64,000 nucleotides of DNA. Origin: Maribacter zhoushanensis (lineage in GTDB: Bacteria > Bacteroidota > Bacteroidia > Flavobacteriales > Flavobacteriaceae). Positions within the stretch are counted from its first letter, which is position 1. Every line of letters begins with the position of its first letter. Below the pieces are notes generated by a model. The model ran no database searches. It worked only from the letters and a program-made list of their open reading frames with translations, and had not been told where the DNA came from. This document shows, one piece after another, positions 36,101 to 45,414 of this stretch. The position numbers and the translations under genes were made by a program. The stretch covers positions 434,001 to 498,000 of the forward strand of contig NZ_JARKMR010000001.1 in the NCBI RefSeq assembly GCF_029350975.1, given 5' to 3'.

Positions 36101-39100
36101 CAGATTCTGGTGGAACATGGCTAGACAATAACGATGGAACTCATACATACACGGTAGCTGCAACTTCACCATGTACAACTGACGATGAAAGTATCGTAAC
36201 AGTAACCCAACAAGCGCAACCAAATGCAGGAATCGACGGAACTTTGAATATCTGTCAAGGAGCTACTTTCACAAATGCAGACTTATTCGCACAGTTGACA
36301 GGAAATCCAGATACGGGCGGAACTTGGTCAGACAATGGTGATGGAACTCATACGTACACAGTAGCCGCAATTGCACCATGTACAATAGATGACGAAAGTA
36401 TAGTAACGGTAACCCAACAAGCACAGCCAAATGCGGGAGTTGATGGAACGTTGAATATCTGTCAAGGAGCTACATTCACAAATTCAGACTTATTCGCACA
36501 GTTGACAGGCAATCCAGATACGGGTGGAACATGGGCTGATAATGGCGATGGAACTCACACTTATACTGTAGCAGCAATAACGCCTTGTACAACGGACGAT
36601 GAAAGTATAATAACGGTAACCGAACAAGCACAGCCAAATGCAGGATTTGATGGAACATTGAATATTTGTGTTGGTGATAGTTTTGATAATGATGATCTCT
36701 TCGCCCAATTAACAGGCAATCCAGATACAGGTGGGATTTGGGTCGATAATGGTGATGGAACACATACATATACGGTGGCAGCAACTTCACCATGTACAAC
36801 TGACGATGAAAGTGTCGTAACCGTAACCGAGCAAGCTCAACCCAATGCGGGAATAGACGGGACTTTGAATATCTGTGAAGGAGATACATTTGATAATAAT
36901 GATTTATTTGCCCAATTAACGGGAAATCCAGATACGGGCGGAACATGGGTTGATAATGGCGATGGAACTCACACGTACACAGTTGCTGCAATAGCACCAT
37001 GTACAATAGATGATGAAAGCATTGTAACGGTAACCGAACAAACACAGCCAAATGCCGGTGTTGATGGAACCTTGAATATTTGCTCAGGAGATACATTTGA
37101 TAACGATGACCTGTTCGCACAGTTGACAGGAAATCCAGATACGGGCGGAACTTGGGTAGACAATAACGATGGAACTCACACGTACACAGTTGCTGCAATA
37201 GCACCATGTACAATTAACGATGAAAGTATTGTAACCGTAACCGAGCAAGCGCAACCGAATGCAGGAGTCGATGGAACGTTGAATATTTGCTCAGGAGATA
37301 CATTTGATAACGATGACCTGTTCGCACAGTTGACAGGAAATCCAGATACGGGTGGAACATGGGTCGATAATGGTGATGGAACTCACACGTACACAGTTGC
37401 TGCAATAGCACCATGTACAATAGATGATGAAAGTATTGTAACGGTAAACGAACAAACACAACCAAATGCAGGAACCGACGGAACATTGAATATCTGTCAA
37501 GGGGATACATTTACTAACGTAGACCTATTTGCACAGTTAACAGGAAATCCAGATAATGGTGGAACTTGGGTAGACAATAACGATGGAACTCACACGTACA
37601 CAGTTACTGCAACTACACCATGTACTACAGATGATGAAAGTATTGTAACAGTAACCGAGCAAGCACAACCAAATGCAGGAATTGATGGAACTTTGAATAA
37701 CTGTCAAGGAGCTACATTTAATAATAATGATTTGTTTGCACAATTAACAGGAAATCCGGATACGGGTGGAACTTGGGTAGATAATAACGACGGAACTCAT
37801 ACGTACACAGTAGCAGCAATAGCACCATGTACAATAGATGACGAAAGTATCGTAACGGTAACCGAGCAAGCACAGCCAAATGCAGGTATTGACGGAACAT
37901 TGAATATCTGTGCAGGAGATACATTTGATAATGATGATTTGTTCGCACAACTGACCGGTTCTCCAGATACTGGAGGAACTTGGGTAGACAATAATGATGG
38001 CACTCATATTTACACAGTTACTGCAACTGCACCATGTACAACTGACGATGAAAGTATTGTAACCGTAACCGAGCAAGCACAACCAAATGCAGGAATCGAC
38101 GGAACGTTGAATATATGCGAAGGAGATACTATTACCAATGCAGACCTTTTTGCACAACTATCAGGTTCTCCTGATGCTGGCGGAACTTGGGCTGATAATG
38201 GTAATGACACGTTCTCTTATACAGTTTCGGGGATTGCACCATGTGCTACAAATGACACTAGTATTGTTACTGTAGAATTTAATCAAACTGATGCTGATGG
38301 CAACGGAATAATAGATTGTAAAGAAACCATTATAGTATTACCTATTATCACCATAGATGATGTTACAGCAGATAATATTGTTAATGAAACCGAAGCTCAG
38401 AATCCGGTTCTTATAACAGGAACAGTTTCGGGGGATTTTATAACGGGAGACATTGTTACTCTAATCATAGATGCTAATGATTACACCGGTCCTGTGAATG
38501 AAAATGGTCTTTTTGAAATATCGGTACCTGGCACAGACCTAGTAGCAGATGTTGATAGTACTATTATTGCTTCGGTAACTACGCTAACTATTGAAGGAAA
38601 CACAGGTTCAGCTTCTGATCAACATACTTATATCGTTGATATTGAACCGCCATTGGTAGATAGTTTTGAAACTATGGATACGTTTCCAATTTTGCTTGGT
38701 TTGGGGAGTCCAAATGAGATATTGAACATTACTGTTGAGGTTGGCGATACAGGAATTATTTTAGAATATGTAATTAATACGGACATTAATGGTATTTGGG
38801 AAATACGAACAGAAACGGATCAGCCAGAGAATGCTTCATTCCCTATTATAGAACCAGAATTAGTTTTATTTATCACCGCTGAAGATATAGCAGGAAACCA
38901 AGGTCAAGGAGAAGTTACTATAATCTTAGATAGCGAGCCTGTTGATAATGATACTGATAATGACGGATTACCAGATGAAGAAGAAATAAGAATTGGTACA
39001 GATCCTAATAATCCAGATACGGATGGTGACGGAATCATGGACGGACAAGAGATTGCCGATAGTACTGACCCTTTAGATGCATGTGATTCTTTAGGAGGAA

Positions 39101-39423
39101 CTCCGCCATCTGGTAGTAAATGCGATATTTATGTTGAACTAGATTTGGTGAAACCTGGGGATATAATGAACAGTGGTTTTAAGATTATAAATATTGAAAG
39201 GTTTCCTGAAAACTCGGTAAAAATTTATAATAGATACGGAGTTTTAGTTTGGGAAATTGAAGGCTATGAAAATGAAACTCGAGCATTTAAAGGAGTGTCA
39301 GAGGGTAGAATTACCATCAATCAGAATGAGAAATTACCTGCTGGCACCTATTATTATGATATCTATTATACGGCAAATGGAGTGGAAAAAATATTAACTG
39401 GTTATCTATATGTAATTCAATAG
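33127..39423 (+). CDS. Giant repeat adhesin with type IX secretion C-terminal domain
   Basis: This is a 2098-residue secreted surface protein. The order is a signal peptide (to about residue 34), an N-terminal domain (35-240), a DUF11/DUF7507-like beta-sandwich (about 241-350), a cadherin-like Ig domain (about 384-478), and 18 tandem 69-residue repeats (480-1720). Two or three further Ig-like domains follow (1730-1935), then thrombospondin type 3 calcium repeats (DNDTDNDGLPDEEE at about 1939-1985), and a gliding-motility-associated C-terminal domain (about 2000-2098, VKIYNRYGVLVWEIEGY .. LPAGTYYYDIYY) that routes proteins through type IX secretion. PorP/SprF and OmpA genes follow at once, the usual partners for such adhesins. 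Adhesion is inferred. Confidence 0.92.
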   Translation: MAKPISLHTILNSIWKRIFFFFIISLFHTSLYSQNTTSWVQKPASSTWETISSDGLVRVECRITGGVSITGNETMGCISNNTYGNPTPVVFGETSLGISINPLFTGTLAFHFFDAVTGDEVFITNPNLNVDKVGTYGLLPLSIISGTNTGVFTSTNGTWTNIGKNGDIFVSTNTEFKIDADALLSFNGGECGDNSFDGTGGGTMKMDEAVNAINMDVSVSGLLSLFQEDVEFVISNLIIAEPEIEVTKTVVNNFSAPVVMGDAVDYTIEVENTGNVKVTNVTLTDTFKDASGNTIALSSAPSFLSATMSSSEGTLLAGEVATYSASHILTANEIAEGGVINQVSVVADSPYGPGDTDDLSDNGDDTDGNLLNDTTDSFFPIPLDDTEAVEKNNSIDILATNNDDFGGNGPNSSSIFIVSTPTNGSVSLNNNSTATNPVDDYFTYTPGTDYTGTDSFIYGITDSKGYTRHATVTITVYACPNAGVDGTLNICAGDTFDNDDLFAQLTGNPDTGGTWVDNGDGTHTYTVAAIAPCTIDDESIVTVTEQAQPNAGIDGTLNICQGDTFTNGDLFAQLTGSPDTGGTWVDNGNGIHTYTVAAIAPCATDDESIVTVTQQAQPNAGIDGTLNICSGDTFDNDDLFAQLTGNPDTGGTWVDNGDGTHTYTVAAIAPCTIDDESIVTVTEQAQPNAGVDGTLNICSGDTFDNDDLFSQLTGSPDTGGTWVDNGDGTHTYTVAAIAPCTADDESIVTVTQQAQPNAGIDGTLNICQGDTFTNADLFAQLTGSPDTGGTWVDNNDGTHTYTVAAIAPCTTDDESIVTVTEQAQPNAGIDGILNICSGDTFDNDDLFAQLTGNPDTGGTWTDNGDGTHTYTVAAIAPCTIDDESIVTVTEQAQPNAGIDGILNICEGATFTNADLFAQLTGSPDTGGTWVDNNDGTHTYTVTGTAPCTTDDESIVTVTEQAQPNAGIDGTLNICEGATFTNSDLFAQLTGNPDSGGTWLDNNDGTHTYTVAATSPCTTDDESIVTVTQQAQPNAGIDGTLNICQGATFTNADLFAQLTGNPDTGGTWSDNGDGTHTYTVAAIAPCTIDDESIVTVTQQAQPNAGVDGTLNICQGATFTNSDLFAQLTGNPDTGGTWADNGDGTHTYTVAAITPCTTDDESIITVTEQAQPNAGFDGTLNICVGDSFDNDDLFAQLTGNPDTGGIWVDNGDGTHTYTVAATSPCTTDDESVVTVTEQAQPNAGIDGTLNICEGDTFDNNDLFAQLTGNPDTGGTWVDNGDGTHTYTVAAIAPCTIDDESIVTVTEQTQPNAGVDGTLNICSGDTFDNDDLFAQLTGNPDTGGTWVDNNDGTHTYTVAAIAPCTINDESIVTVTEQAQPNAGVDGTLNICSGDTFDNDDLFAQLTGNPDTGGTWVDNGDGTHTYTVAAIAPCTIDDESIVTVNEQTQPNAGTDGTLNICQGDTFTNVDLFAQLTGNPDNGGTWVDNNDGTHTYTVTATTPCTTDDESIVTVTEQAQPNAGIDGTLNNCQGATFNNNDLFAQLTGNPDTGGTWVDNNDGTHTYTVAAIAPCTIDDESIVTVTEQAQPNAGIDGTLNICAGDTFDNDDLFAQLTGSPDTGGTWVDNNDGTHIYTVTATAPCTTDDESIVTVTEQAQPNAGIDGTLNICEGDTITNADLFAQLSGSPDAGGTWADNGNDTFSYTVSGIAPCATNDTSIVTVEFNQTDADGNGIIDCKETIIVLPIITIDDVTADNIVNETEAQNPVLITGTVSGDFITGDIVTLIIDANDYTGPVNENGLFEISVPGTDLVADVDSTIIASVTTLTIEGNTGSASDQHTYIVDIEPPLVDSFETMDTFPILLGLGSPNEILNITVEVGDTGIILEYVINTDINGIWEIRTETDQPENASFPIIEPELVLFITAEDIAGNQGQGEVTIILDSEPVDNDTDNDGLPDEEEIRIGTDPNNPDTDGDGIMDGQEIADSTDPLDACDSLGGTPPSGSKCDIYVELDLVKPGDIMNSGFKIINIERFPENSVKIYNRYGVLVWEIEGYENETRAFKGVSEGRITINQNEKLPAGTYYYDIYYTANGVEKILTGYLYVIQ
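34564..38286 (+). repeat. 18 tandem 207-bp coding repeats
   Basis: Each unit encodes 69 residues beginning PNAG[IV]DGTLNIC and ending DDESIVTVTEQAQ. Seventeen units are exactly 207 bp with no indel; the last is one codon shorter and more divergent. Each keeps two cysteines (NIC and PCT), except unit 16 where NIC is NNC. Variants at positions 13-20 (SGDTFDND, QGDTFTNA, EGATFTNS) recur in mixed order. Confidence 0.95.
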
Positions 39424-39426
39424 AAG

Positions 39427-40377
39427 ATGAAGAAGATATTCAACATATTCTTTTTGGTTTTCACCTTGACAATAGGTGGTCAGTTTTTTGTGCTTGCTCA
39501 GCAAGATGCGCAGTATACTCAATACATGTACAATACTTTTTCAGTAAACCCTGCTTATGCTGGCTCACGTGATGCCTTAAGTATTTCTGCATTGCACAGA
39601 TCACAATGGGTGGGTAGAGATGGAGCTCCAAATACACAAACTTTAAGTGTTCATGGGCCAACATCAAATAAGGTGGGATTAGGTTTGTCAATAGTACATG
39701 ATGAGATTGGGAATAATACCAATCAGAATACATACATAGATGCTGCATTCTCGTATACTTTAGATACTTCTGAAAATGATAAATTATCGTTCGGTTTAAA
39801 AGCTGGCGGACACCTATTGAATCTAGATTTTAATAACCTTCGAAATTATAGTGCAGGTGGTGTAGCCATAACCGATACAGATCTTTATAAGAAATTTACG
39901 CCCAATTTTGGAGCTGGAATTTATTATCACAATGATAAATTTTACACTGGTTTATCTATACCCAACTTCTTGCAAACGGAGCATTTTGATAGTTCTGATG
40001 GCAACGAGAGCTTGGTCTCAGTAGATAGGGTTACTTGGTACTTGATTTCTGGTTATGTTTTTGACATGTCGCCATCATTAAAATTTAAACCGGCATTCTT
40101 ATTAAAAGCAACATCTGGCGCACCGTTACAGGCAGACGTTTCAGCAAATTTTTTATTGAACGATAAGTTTTCAATGGGTGCTGCTTACAGATGGGATGCT
40201 GCTTTAAGTGCTTTGTTCGGATTTCAAATGACTCCTGAATTTATGCTTGGACTTGCCTATGATAGTGACATCTCTGAATTGGGTGGCACGAAATATAATA
40301 ATGGATCTTTCGAAGTATTTCTTAGGTATGAGTTTTTGAAGAAAGATAAAATTGATTTAACCCCTAGATTCTTTTAA
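39427..40377 (+). CDS. PorP/SprF-family type IX secretion membrane protein
   Basis: This 316-residue outer membrane beta-barrel has a signal peptide (FFVLAQQ) and the family opening DAQYTQYMYNTFSVNPAYAGSRD, followed by barrel strands and a C-terminal aromatic end (TPRFF). SprF/PorP proteins help secrete or attach specific large surface proteins such as SprB. The gene begins three bases after the adhesin stop, so it is the dedicated partner of that protein. Confidence 0.94.
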   Translation: MKKIFNIFFLVFTLTIGGQFFVLAQQDAQYTQYMYNTFSVNPAYAGSRDALSISALHRSQWVGRDGAPNTQTLSVHGPTSNKVGLGLSIVHDEIGNNTNQNTYIDAAFSYTLDTSENDKLSFGLKAGGHLLNLDFNNLRNYSAGGVAITDTDLYKKFTPNFGAGIYYHNDKFYTGLSIPNFLQTEHFDSSDGNESLVSVDRVTWYLISGYVFDMSPSLKFKPAFLLKATSGAPLQADVSANFLLNDKFSMGAAYRWDAALSALFGFQMTPEFMLGLAYDSDISELGGTKYNNGSFEVFLRYEFLKKDKIDLTPRFF

Positions 40378-40389
40378 ATATAAATAGCA

Positions 40390-42303
40390 ATGAACTTTAA
40401 ATCGTCTACGGTTTTTGTAATACTTCTTTTTATTTCTGCACTGTGTTCTGCACAAAAAGGGAACAAAAAAGCTGTAGCCGATAATTTTGAACATTATGCC
40501 TACATGGGCTATGGTTCAACGTATGAAGAGTTGAGTAAAAAAGGAATGTCTGATGAAGATATTTGTAAAAACCTTGGTAATGAAGCTTATTTAAGGGCAA
40601 AATATGATGAAGCTAGTTATTGGTATGCAAAGCTGTTAGAACTGAATAGTTCAACTACAGAACCAGACTATATGTACAGATATGCACAATCTTTAAAATC
40701 GATTAAAAATTATAAAGATTCTGAGATTTGGATGAAAAAATTCAAGAAGGCTAAAAAGAATGATGTGCGTGCTCAGAACTACAATAAAGATGAAGGTTAT
40801 TTTGATGAATTAATGACTGCATCAAATGAATATACTATTGAAAACTTAGCTTCCGTAAATTCTAAAGAATCAGATTTTGCACCATCATTCTACAAAGAAT
40901 TTTTAGTTTTCTCCACTGGTAGGGATTTAGAAACTACTGATCGTAGTTCTACTCCGTACTTAAATCTTTATAAAACAACACGTCCAGAGAAAGGACAGTA
41001 TAGTACGGCAACTGCATTTTCTGAAGAGTTAAAATCTGTCGCAAATGAATCTTCGACTACTTTTTCAAAAGATGGGAATACCATGTATTTTACGCGAAAT
41101 AATTATAAAAAGGGTTCTTTCAATAGAGATAAGAATGGTATTAGTAGGTTAAAAATTTACAGAAGTAGGTTTACAGATGGAAAATGGGGAGCTATCGAAG
41201 ATTTACCATTTAATAGCGACTTGTATTCCGTAGCGCATCCTACATTAAATAACGAGGGAACAAAACTCTATTTTTCTTCGGACATGCCAGGTACATTAGG
41301 TGCATCAGATATTTTTATGGTAGCTATTCAGCCGGATGGTAGTTTTGGAACACCAGAGAATTTGGGGTCTAAGGTAAATACCGAAAGTAAAGAGACTTTT
41401 CCGTTTATATCAGCATCTGGCGTGCTGTATTTTGCATCTAACGGACACCCAGGTTTAGGAGGGTTGGATATGTTTTCAATCGATTTAAAAAATGAAGGAG
41501 CGGTAAAGAATTTGGGTAACCCGATCAATAGCCCAAATGATGACTTTTCAATGATATTCGATGAAGAAACCAATTCAGGTTTTTTCGCTTCTAACCGAAG
41601 CGGAGGTGTTGGTAATGATGATATTTATGCGCTGAAAACGATAGACTGTATGGTGACTATTACCGGTACCGTGGTAGATAAGGACACGGAGCAGCCTTTG
41701 CCATTTGTTACGGTGAACGGCAAGAATACCTCAGGGGGTAATATAGGCGAGGCAATAACAGATGCCGAGGGTAACTATAGTATAGAAATTCCTTGTCAAG
41801 AAAGTCAATATTCAATTGTTGCTAATCTTGACGGTTATGAAGAAGGCTCTATTTTCATGTTTACCACTCCCGATGAAAAGAATATTAAAAATGCACGAGT
41901 GGTATTGGAGGAGAGTAGTAAGGTTGCTGTAATTGGAGCAGATTTGGTAAAGGTTTTGAAACTGGCGCCTATCTATTTTGATTTGAACAGTTCATACCTA
42001 CGTGATGATGCCTTTGAGAATTTAGATAAGGTGGTGGCTTACATGATTAAAAGACCAGAGGTAAAAGTAGAAATAGGATCGCATACAGATAGTAGGGAAG
42101 AGGATGGTTACAACCTTTGGCTCTCTGATCGAAGAGCAAAAAGGACAGTAGCTTACATTATTTCTGCAGGAATAGATGAAAGTAGAATAACAGGAAAAGG
42201 CTACGGAGAAACCGCACTAATCAATAAATGCGCAAACGGAGTCATTTGTTCTGATCGTGATCATCAATTAAACAGACGTTCAGAGTTTATATTGATTGAG
42301 TAA
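40390..42303 (+). CDS. OmpA-family protein with TPR, PD40 propeller and carboxypeptidase-like domains
   Basis: This 637-residue periplasmic protein has a signal peptide (ISALCSAQ), TPR-like helices (about 45-130), a WD40-like PD40 propeller (about 160-420, repeated FSSDMPGTLGASDIFMV and FASNGHPGLGGLDMFSI units), a carboxypeptidase-like domain (about 425-505), and an OmpA peptidoglycan-binding domain (about 525-637, IYFDLNSSYLRDDA, EIGSHTDSREEDGYNLWLSDRRA). This layout matches the PorE/SprE-linked proteins that follow adhesin-SprF pairs. It likely ties the secretion or attachment complex to the cell wall. The gap to the SprF gene is 12 bases. Confidence 0.93.
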   Translation: MNFKSSTVFVILLFISALCSAQKGNKKAVADNFEHYAYMGYGSTYEELSKKGMSDEDICKNLGNEAYLRAKYDEASYWYAKLLELNSSTTEPDYMYRYAQSLKSIKNYKDSEIWMKKFKKAKKNDVRAQNYNKDEGYFDELMTASNEYTIENLASVNSKESDFAPSFYKEFLVFSTGRDLETTDRSSTPYLNLYKTTRPEKGQYSTATAFSEELKSVANESSTTFSKDGNTMYFTRNNYKKGSFNRDKNGISRLKIYRSRFTDGKWGAIEDLPFNSDLYSVAHPTLNNEGTKLYFSSDMPGTLGASDIFMVAIQPDGSFGTPENLGSKVNTESKETFPFISASGVLYFASNGHPGLGGLDMFSIDLKNEGAVKNLGNPINSPNDDFSMIFDEETNSGFFASNRSGGVGNDDIYALKTIDCMVTITGTVVDKDTEQPLPFVTVNGKNTSGGNIGEAITDAEGNYSIEIPCQESQYSIVANLDGYEEGSIFMFTTPDEKNIKNARVVLEESSKVAVIGADLVKVLKLAPIYFDLNSSYLRDDAFENLDKVVAYMIKRPEVKVEIGSHTDSREEDGYNLWLSDRRAKRTVAYIISAGIDESRITGKGYGETALINKCANGVICSDRDHQLNRRSEFILIE

Positions 42304-42306
42304 GTC

Positions 42307-44085
42307 TTAGTTAATATTCTTTGCTACTACTTCTATTTCTTTCACTACATGCATCGGTTTACCGTAAGAAGTAAATCCGTTTAAAATTATCTCGTAGGTT
42401 CCTTCTATATCTGAAGTGAAAAAATCAAATTGATAATCGCTAGCTTCAATATTTAAAAGTGGGTTCCAGTATAACATTCTTCTGTAATCTGGTATTCTAT
42501 TAAACGAAGTGTCTTCTGTTTGATAGGTTTGTATAAAGTAGTTCTTTTTGGCTACAGGTTGGGTAAATGGTACTATTAGACTGTTTTTAGCAGTATAGGT
42601 GTCTAAAAAATCGGCGTCAAAGGTTTCAATAGAAATAATACCTTGATACTCTTTCTGTCCTAAACGAAATTGATCTCTAGTCAAACTAATTTTTTCAATT
42701 TTACGGGCGTCAAATGCTCTTATAGCTTCATGATGTGGTATAAATACTCCATCAATTAAAACTATAGCGGGGAAGTCGTTGTATTCTTCGTCATAAGACT
42801 TAAAATCTTGTCCAATTCTAATATATGCGTCACTAGTATTCGCTTTTCTAAATCCCGAAAACTTCACCACTTCTACCAACGTCTCTTCAAGGGTAGGAAA
42901 TCTTGTATATTCATCTAGAATAATAACTTCTGGAATACCGCCGTTAAAAATATCTATGGTATTACTCTGTAAAATTGAATCTGGTTTAGTACTAAAAAAT
43001 TGGTTTTCGATCTGATTTAATACACTTCTATTGGTAAGATATTCTGCATGTTCTTTTGATAATGTAAAGTTAGAAAAAGATAAATCAGTTAAATCAATAG
43101 CACCAGGTGTTCCTTTTTCTATAGTATACATTTTGCTTTGGTCTTCAACCTGTATTACCGCCATAGGGTTTTTACGGTCTTTGCGTATGTAAGAATAGAA
43201 ATTTCCATTTTGGTCGGTTTTAGAAAACTTCAATAATGATTCTTTCCCAGGAATAGAAATAACAACGGGAAGGTTCTCGGCGGGTAATCCTGTCTCACTA
43301 TTTTTTACTGTTCCATAAACAAGTTCTCCACGCTGTTCTGGTAAAAAGATGCTATCACCAATGGTCTTTTTAATTTCTTTATCTGCATTGAAATATGCAT
43401 TACCGTAGGTTACGGAATTGAGGGAAGAAGGTAAGTCTATTTCTTCCTTTCTTTTTACTTTGATACTGTAAAAACCATGACCTAAAGTTCCTTTGTAATT
43501 TTTGATGTTCAGGTTTACTTTCTCTCGAGGTTGATATGTAGATTGGTTAGTTCTAATTGTAATTGTTGATGAATCTGATACCGAAATAGCCTGAGATGAA
43601 ATAGACGATAACACATCGGCATTATTTTTTAGAAGGGTAGATTGGTCTACCAAATACGGGTTGATGATTACAATATCATCTTTAAAAACTTGAGATAGAC
43701 CTGCGTTTTTCATCCATTGGGTATAACCTAAAAGCTTGTACCTGCCCGATGGTATATCTGTAGACACAAAGAAATCTCCATAACCATGCCCTTTGCTCAA
43801 CTTTACTTTATGTTCAAAAACAAAGTCCTTTGCTTCATTTACGAGTGCTACATACCCAATTGTACTTATTTTAGTGGGGTTATTGGTTTGTGCGTTAAAA
43901 CAGTGAATTGAATAATACAAGTATTCGCCAGAAAGCACCAATGGTCCGTTATGATCCACATATGCCTTCTCTTGGGGCACTTTTTTTAAATTTAAAAGTT
44001 CAGAACCATCTTTGATTACATATTGGGCGTGACCAAGATTGATAATTAAAATGATTATTGTGGTAAGTATTTGTGTTGTCTTCAT
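42307..44085 (-). CDS. Secreted MG2/TonB-plug-like protein of the DUF4249 operon
   Basis: This 592-residue protein has a signal peptide (NLGHAQ). Residues about 30-135 resemble a macroglobulin-like MG2 domain (AYVDHNGPLVLSGEYLYYSIHCF, IPSGRYKLLGYTQWM). There is a carboxypeptidase-like insert at about 255-310 and a plug-like stretch at about 425-500 (FPAIVLIDGVFIPHHEAIRAFDARKIEKISL), with no barrel. Such proteins are found beside DUF4249 lipoproteins and TonB receptors in Bacteroidota; their role is unknown. It is the last gene of the minus-strand operon starting at 50863 and is convergent with the OmpA gene. Confidence 0.75.
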   Translation of the reverse strand: MKTTQILTTIIILIINLGHAQYVIKDGSELLNLKKVPQEKAYVDHNGPLVLSGEYLYYSIHCFNAQTNNPTKISTIGYVALVNEAKDFVFEHKVKLSKGHGYGDFFVSTDIPSGRYKLLGYTQWMKNAGLSQVFKDDIVIINPYLVDQSTLLKNNADVLSSISSQAISVSDSSTITIRTNQSTYQPREKVNLNIKNYKGTLGHGFYSIKVKRKEEIDLPSSLNSVTYGNAYFNADKEIKKTIGDSIFLPEQRGELVYGTVKNSETGLPAENLPVVISIPGKESLLKFSKTDQNGNFYSYIRKDRKNPMAVIQVEDQSKMYTIEKGTPGAIDLTDLSFSNFTLSKEHAEYLTNRSVLNQIENQFFSTKPDSILQSNTIDIFNGGIPEVIILDEYTRFPTLEETLVEVVKFSGFRKANTSDAYIRIGQDFKSYDEEYNDFPAIVLIDGVFIPHHEAIRAFDARKIEKISLTRDQFRLGQKEYQGIISIETFDADFLDTYTAKNSLIVPFTQPVAKKNYFIQTYQTEDTSFNRIPDYRRMLYWNPLLNIEASDYQFDFFTSDIEGTYEIILNGFTSYGKPMHVVKEIEVVAKNIN

Positions 44086-44094
44086 AAGTGCTAT

Positions 44095-45405
44095 TTAGTC
44101 TACCCAAAAATCAGGTTTTATATTACTGCCTAACAGAGTACAATCTCCACATATTGTAGGCACAAAAATAAATGGACCAACGCAAATAGGGTTTGCATCG
44201 GGTACCAGGTTTTCTACATAATCGGAATAGTACGTTACCGTTCCTAAATCAATTCTTTCCAGTAATCCTTGAGGACAGGGGTCCATGATGCCATTAAACA
44301 ATTTAGCAGTCTCAAATCCACAATTAAAGGCGTATGGTGGAGTTTCTTCCGGAAAGAAATCTTCGTAATTCAAAAATATACGCTGTTCTGTAACCCCAAC
44401 GGCTTCTACATAACCATACACATTTTCAACGCTACCATCTTTACGATGTACGTTTGCGTAAATGGCTCCTGGCTGTACTTGAGAAAATACATTGTCCGAT
44501 TGAGAAAATGCCTGTAGGGTCTCATAAAAAGAATGTGCGTTTGCAGATTGTACTTGCTGCTGTACTAAAATGCTATACCGTTGTGCGATTATGAAATTAT
44601 CTTTCGTAATAAACCGTACATTATGTTTAGAAACATTGTCTTGGGTAATGCCTGCCGTGCTGAGTAAATCTATAGTGTTGGAAGAAACGGTATTGTAGCA
44701 GATGCGGTCTTCAACTGTTTTTTCTACCACTTCTAAATTATAATCTACGGTATCATCAATACCATCGTAATCTGTTAGTTCAAACTCGAAATTTTGCCAG
44801 TAGGGCGCAACAATTTTGTAGGTTTCATCATAGGTATATTTAAAATATTCTGCATTACCTGATAAGGATTCACTGTCTGCATATATGGCTATACCTTCTT
44901 CTCCGTTATCATTTTCAGCTTTTTCGGCATATAAATTAGTTATCGCAGAAGTACCTAATACAATTATGGGGTCAGATATATAGCCTGTGCCATTATTTGT
45001 ATTGATATCTAAAGTATAGTTGGTGCCCATTTCTAATGCGAATGGAGTATTGGATAGATAAATACCATCTTGATTTTCAGTGAATGAATATACTTCTCCA
45101 TTTTCATTAAGTAAGGACACTATAGCGCCGGTTTCCATGTTAATGCTATCTACAGGTCTACTCCCTAATGGTAAATATGGGTTGTAAATAGTATCGGTTT
45201 CTAAGTCTAAACGAACTTCACTTCTGCTTAAATAGACTTTTTGAGTAATAACTTCGTTGGTGAATACAGCTTCTACTACTAATGCAGCTTCTGCTTCATT
45301 TTCATTTAGCGTTGCTATTTCAATTTCTTCCACGCAGGAGGCGCAAAAAGTTAGAACAACTAAAAGCGTTAATTTGCGATAATGTGTAAAACTATTTTTA
45401 AACAT
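44095..45405 (-). CDS. DUF4249-like lipoprotein, paralogue 3
   Basis: This 436-residue lipoprotein has a lipobox TFCASC near residue 24, a carboxypeptidase-like beta domain (VVEAVFTNEVITQKVYLSR), a central part with FKYTYDETYKIVAPYW, and a conserved C-terminus CGDCTLLGSNIKPDFWVD. The same plan occurs in the two genes upstream. DUF4249 lipoproteins accompany TonB receptors and may be surface-exposed lids or binding partners; this is not established. Nine bases separate it from the previous gene. Confidence 0.85.
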   Translation of the reverse strand: MFKNSFTHYRKLTLLVVLTFCASCVEEIEIATLNENEAEAALVVEAVFTNEVITQKVYLSRSEVRLDLETDTIYNPYLPLGSRPVDSINMETGAIVSLLNENGEVYSFTENQDGIYLSNTPFALEMGTNYTLDINTNNGTGYISDPIIVLGTSAITNLYAEKAENDNGEEGIAIYADSESLSGNAEYFKYTYDETYKIVAPYWQNFEFELTDYDGIDDTVDYNLEVVEKTVEDRICYNTVSSNTIDLLSTAGITQDNVSKHNVRFITKDNFIIAQRYSILVQQQVQSANAHSFYETLQAFSQSDNVFSQVQPGAIYANVHRKDGSVENVYGYVEAVGVTEQRIFLNYEDFFPEETPPYAFNCGFETAKLFNGIMDPCPQGLLERIDLGTVTYYSDYVENLVPDANPICVGPFIFVPTICGDCTLLGSNIKPDFWVD

Positions 45406-45414
45406 TTATAATTA

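Noticed and set aside
34405..38210. Many long antisense open frames opposite the adhesin repeats
   Set aside because: They repeat with the same 207-base period and reflect the fixed codon use of the sense repeats. They have no signal, no homology and no start context.
34564..38286. Regular repeats resembling a CRISPR array
   Set aside because: The repeats are 207 bp, coding, with no spacers and no cas genes; they are tandem protein domains.
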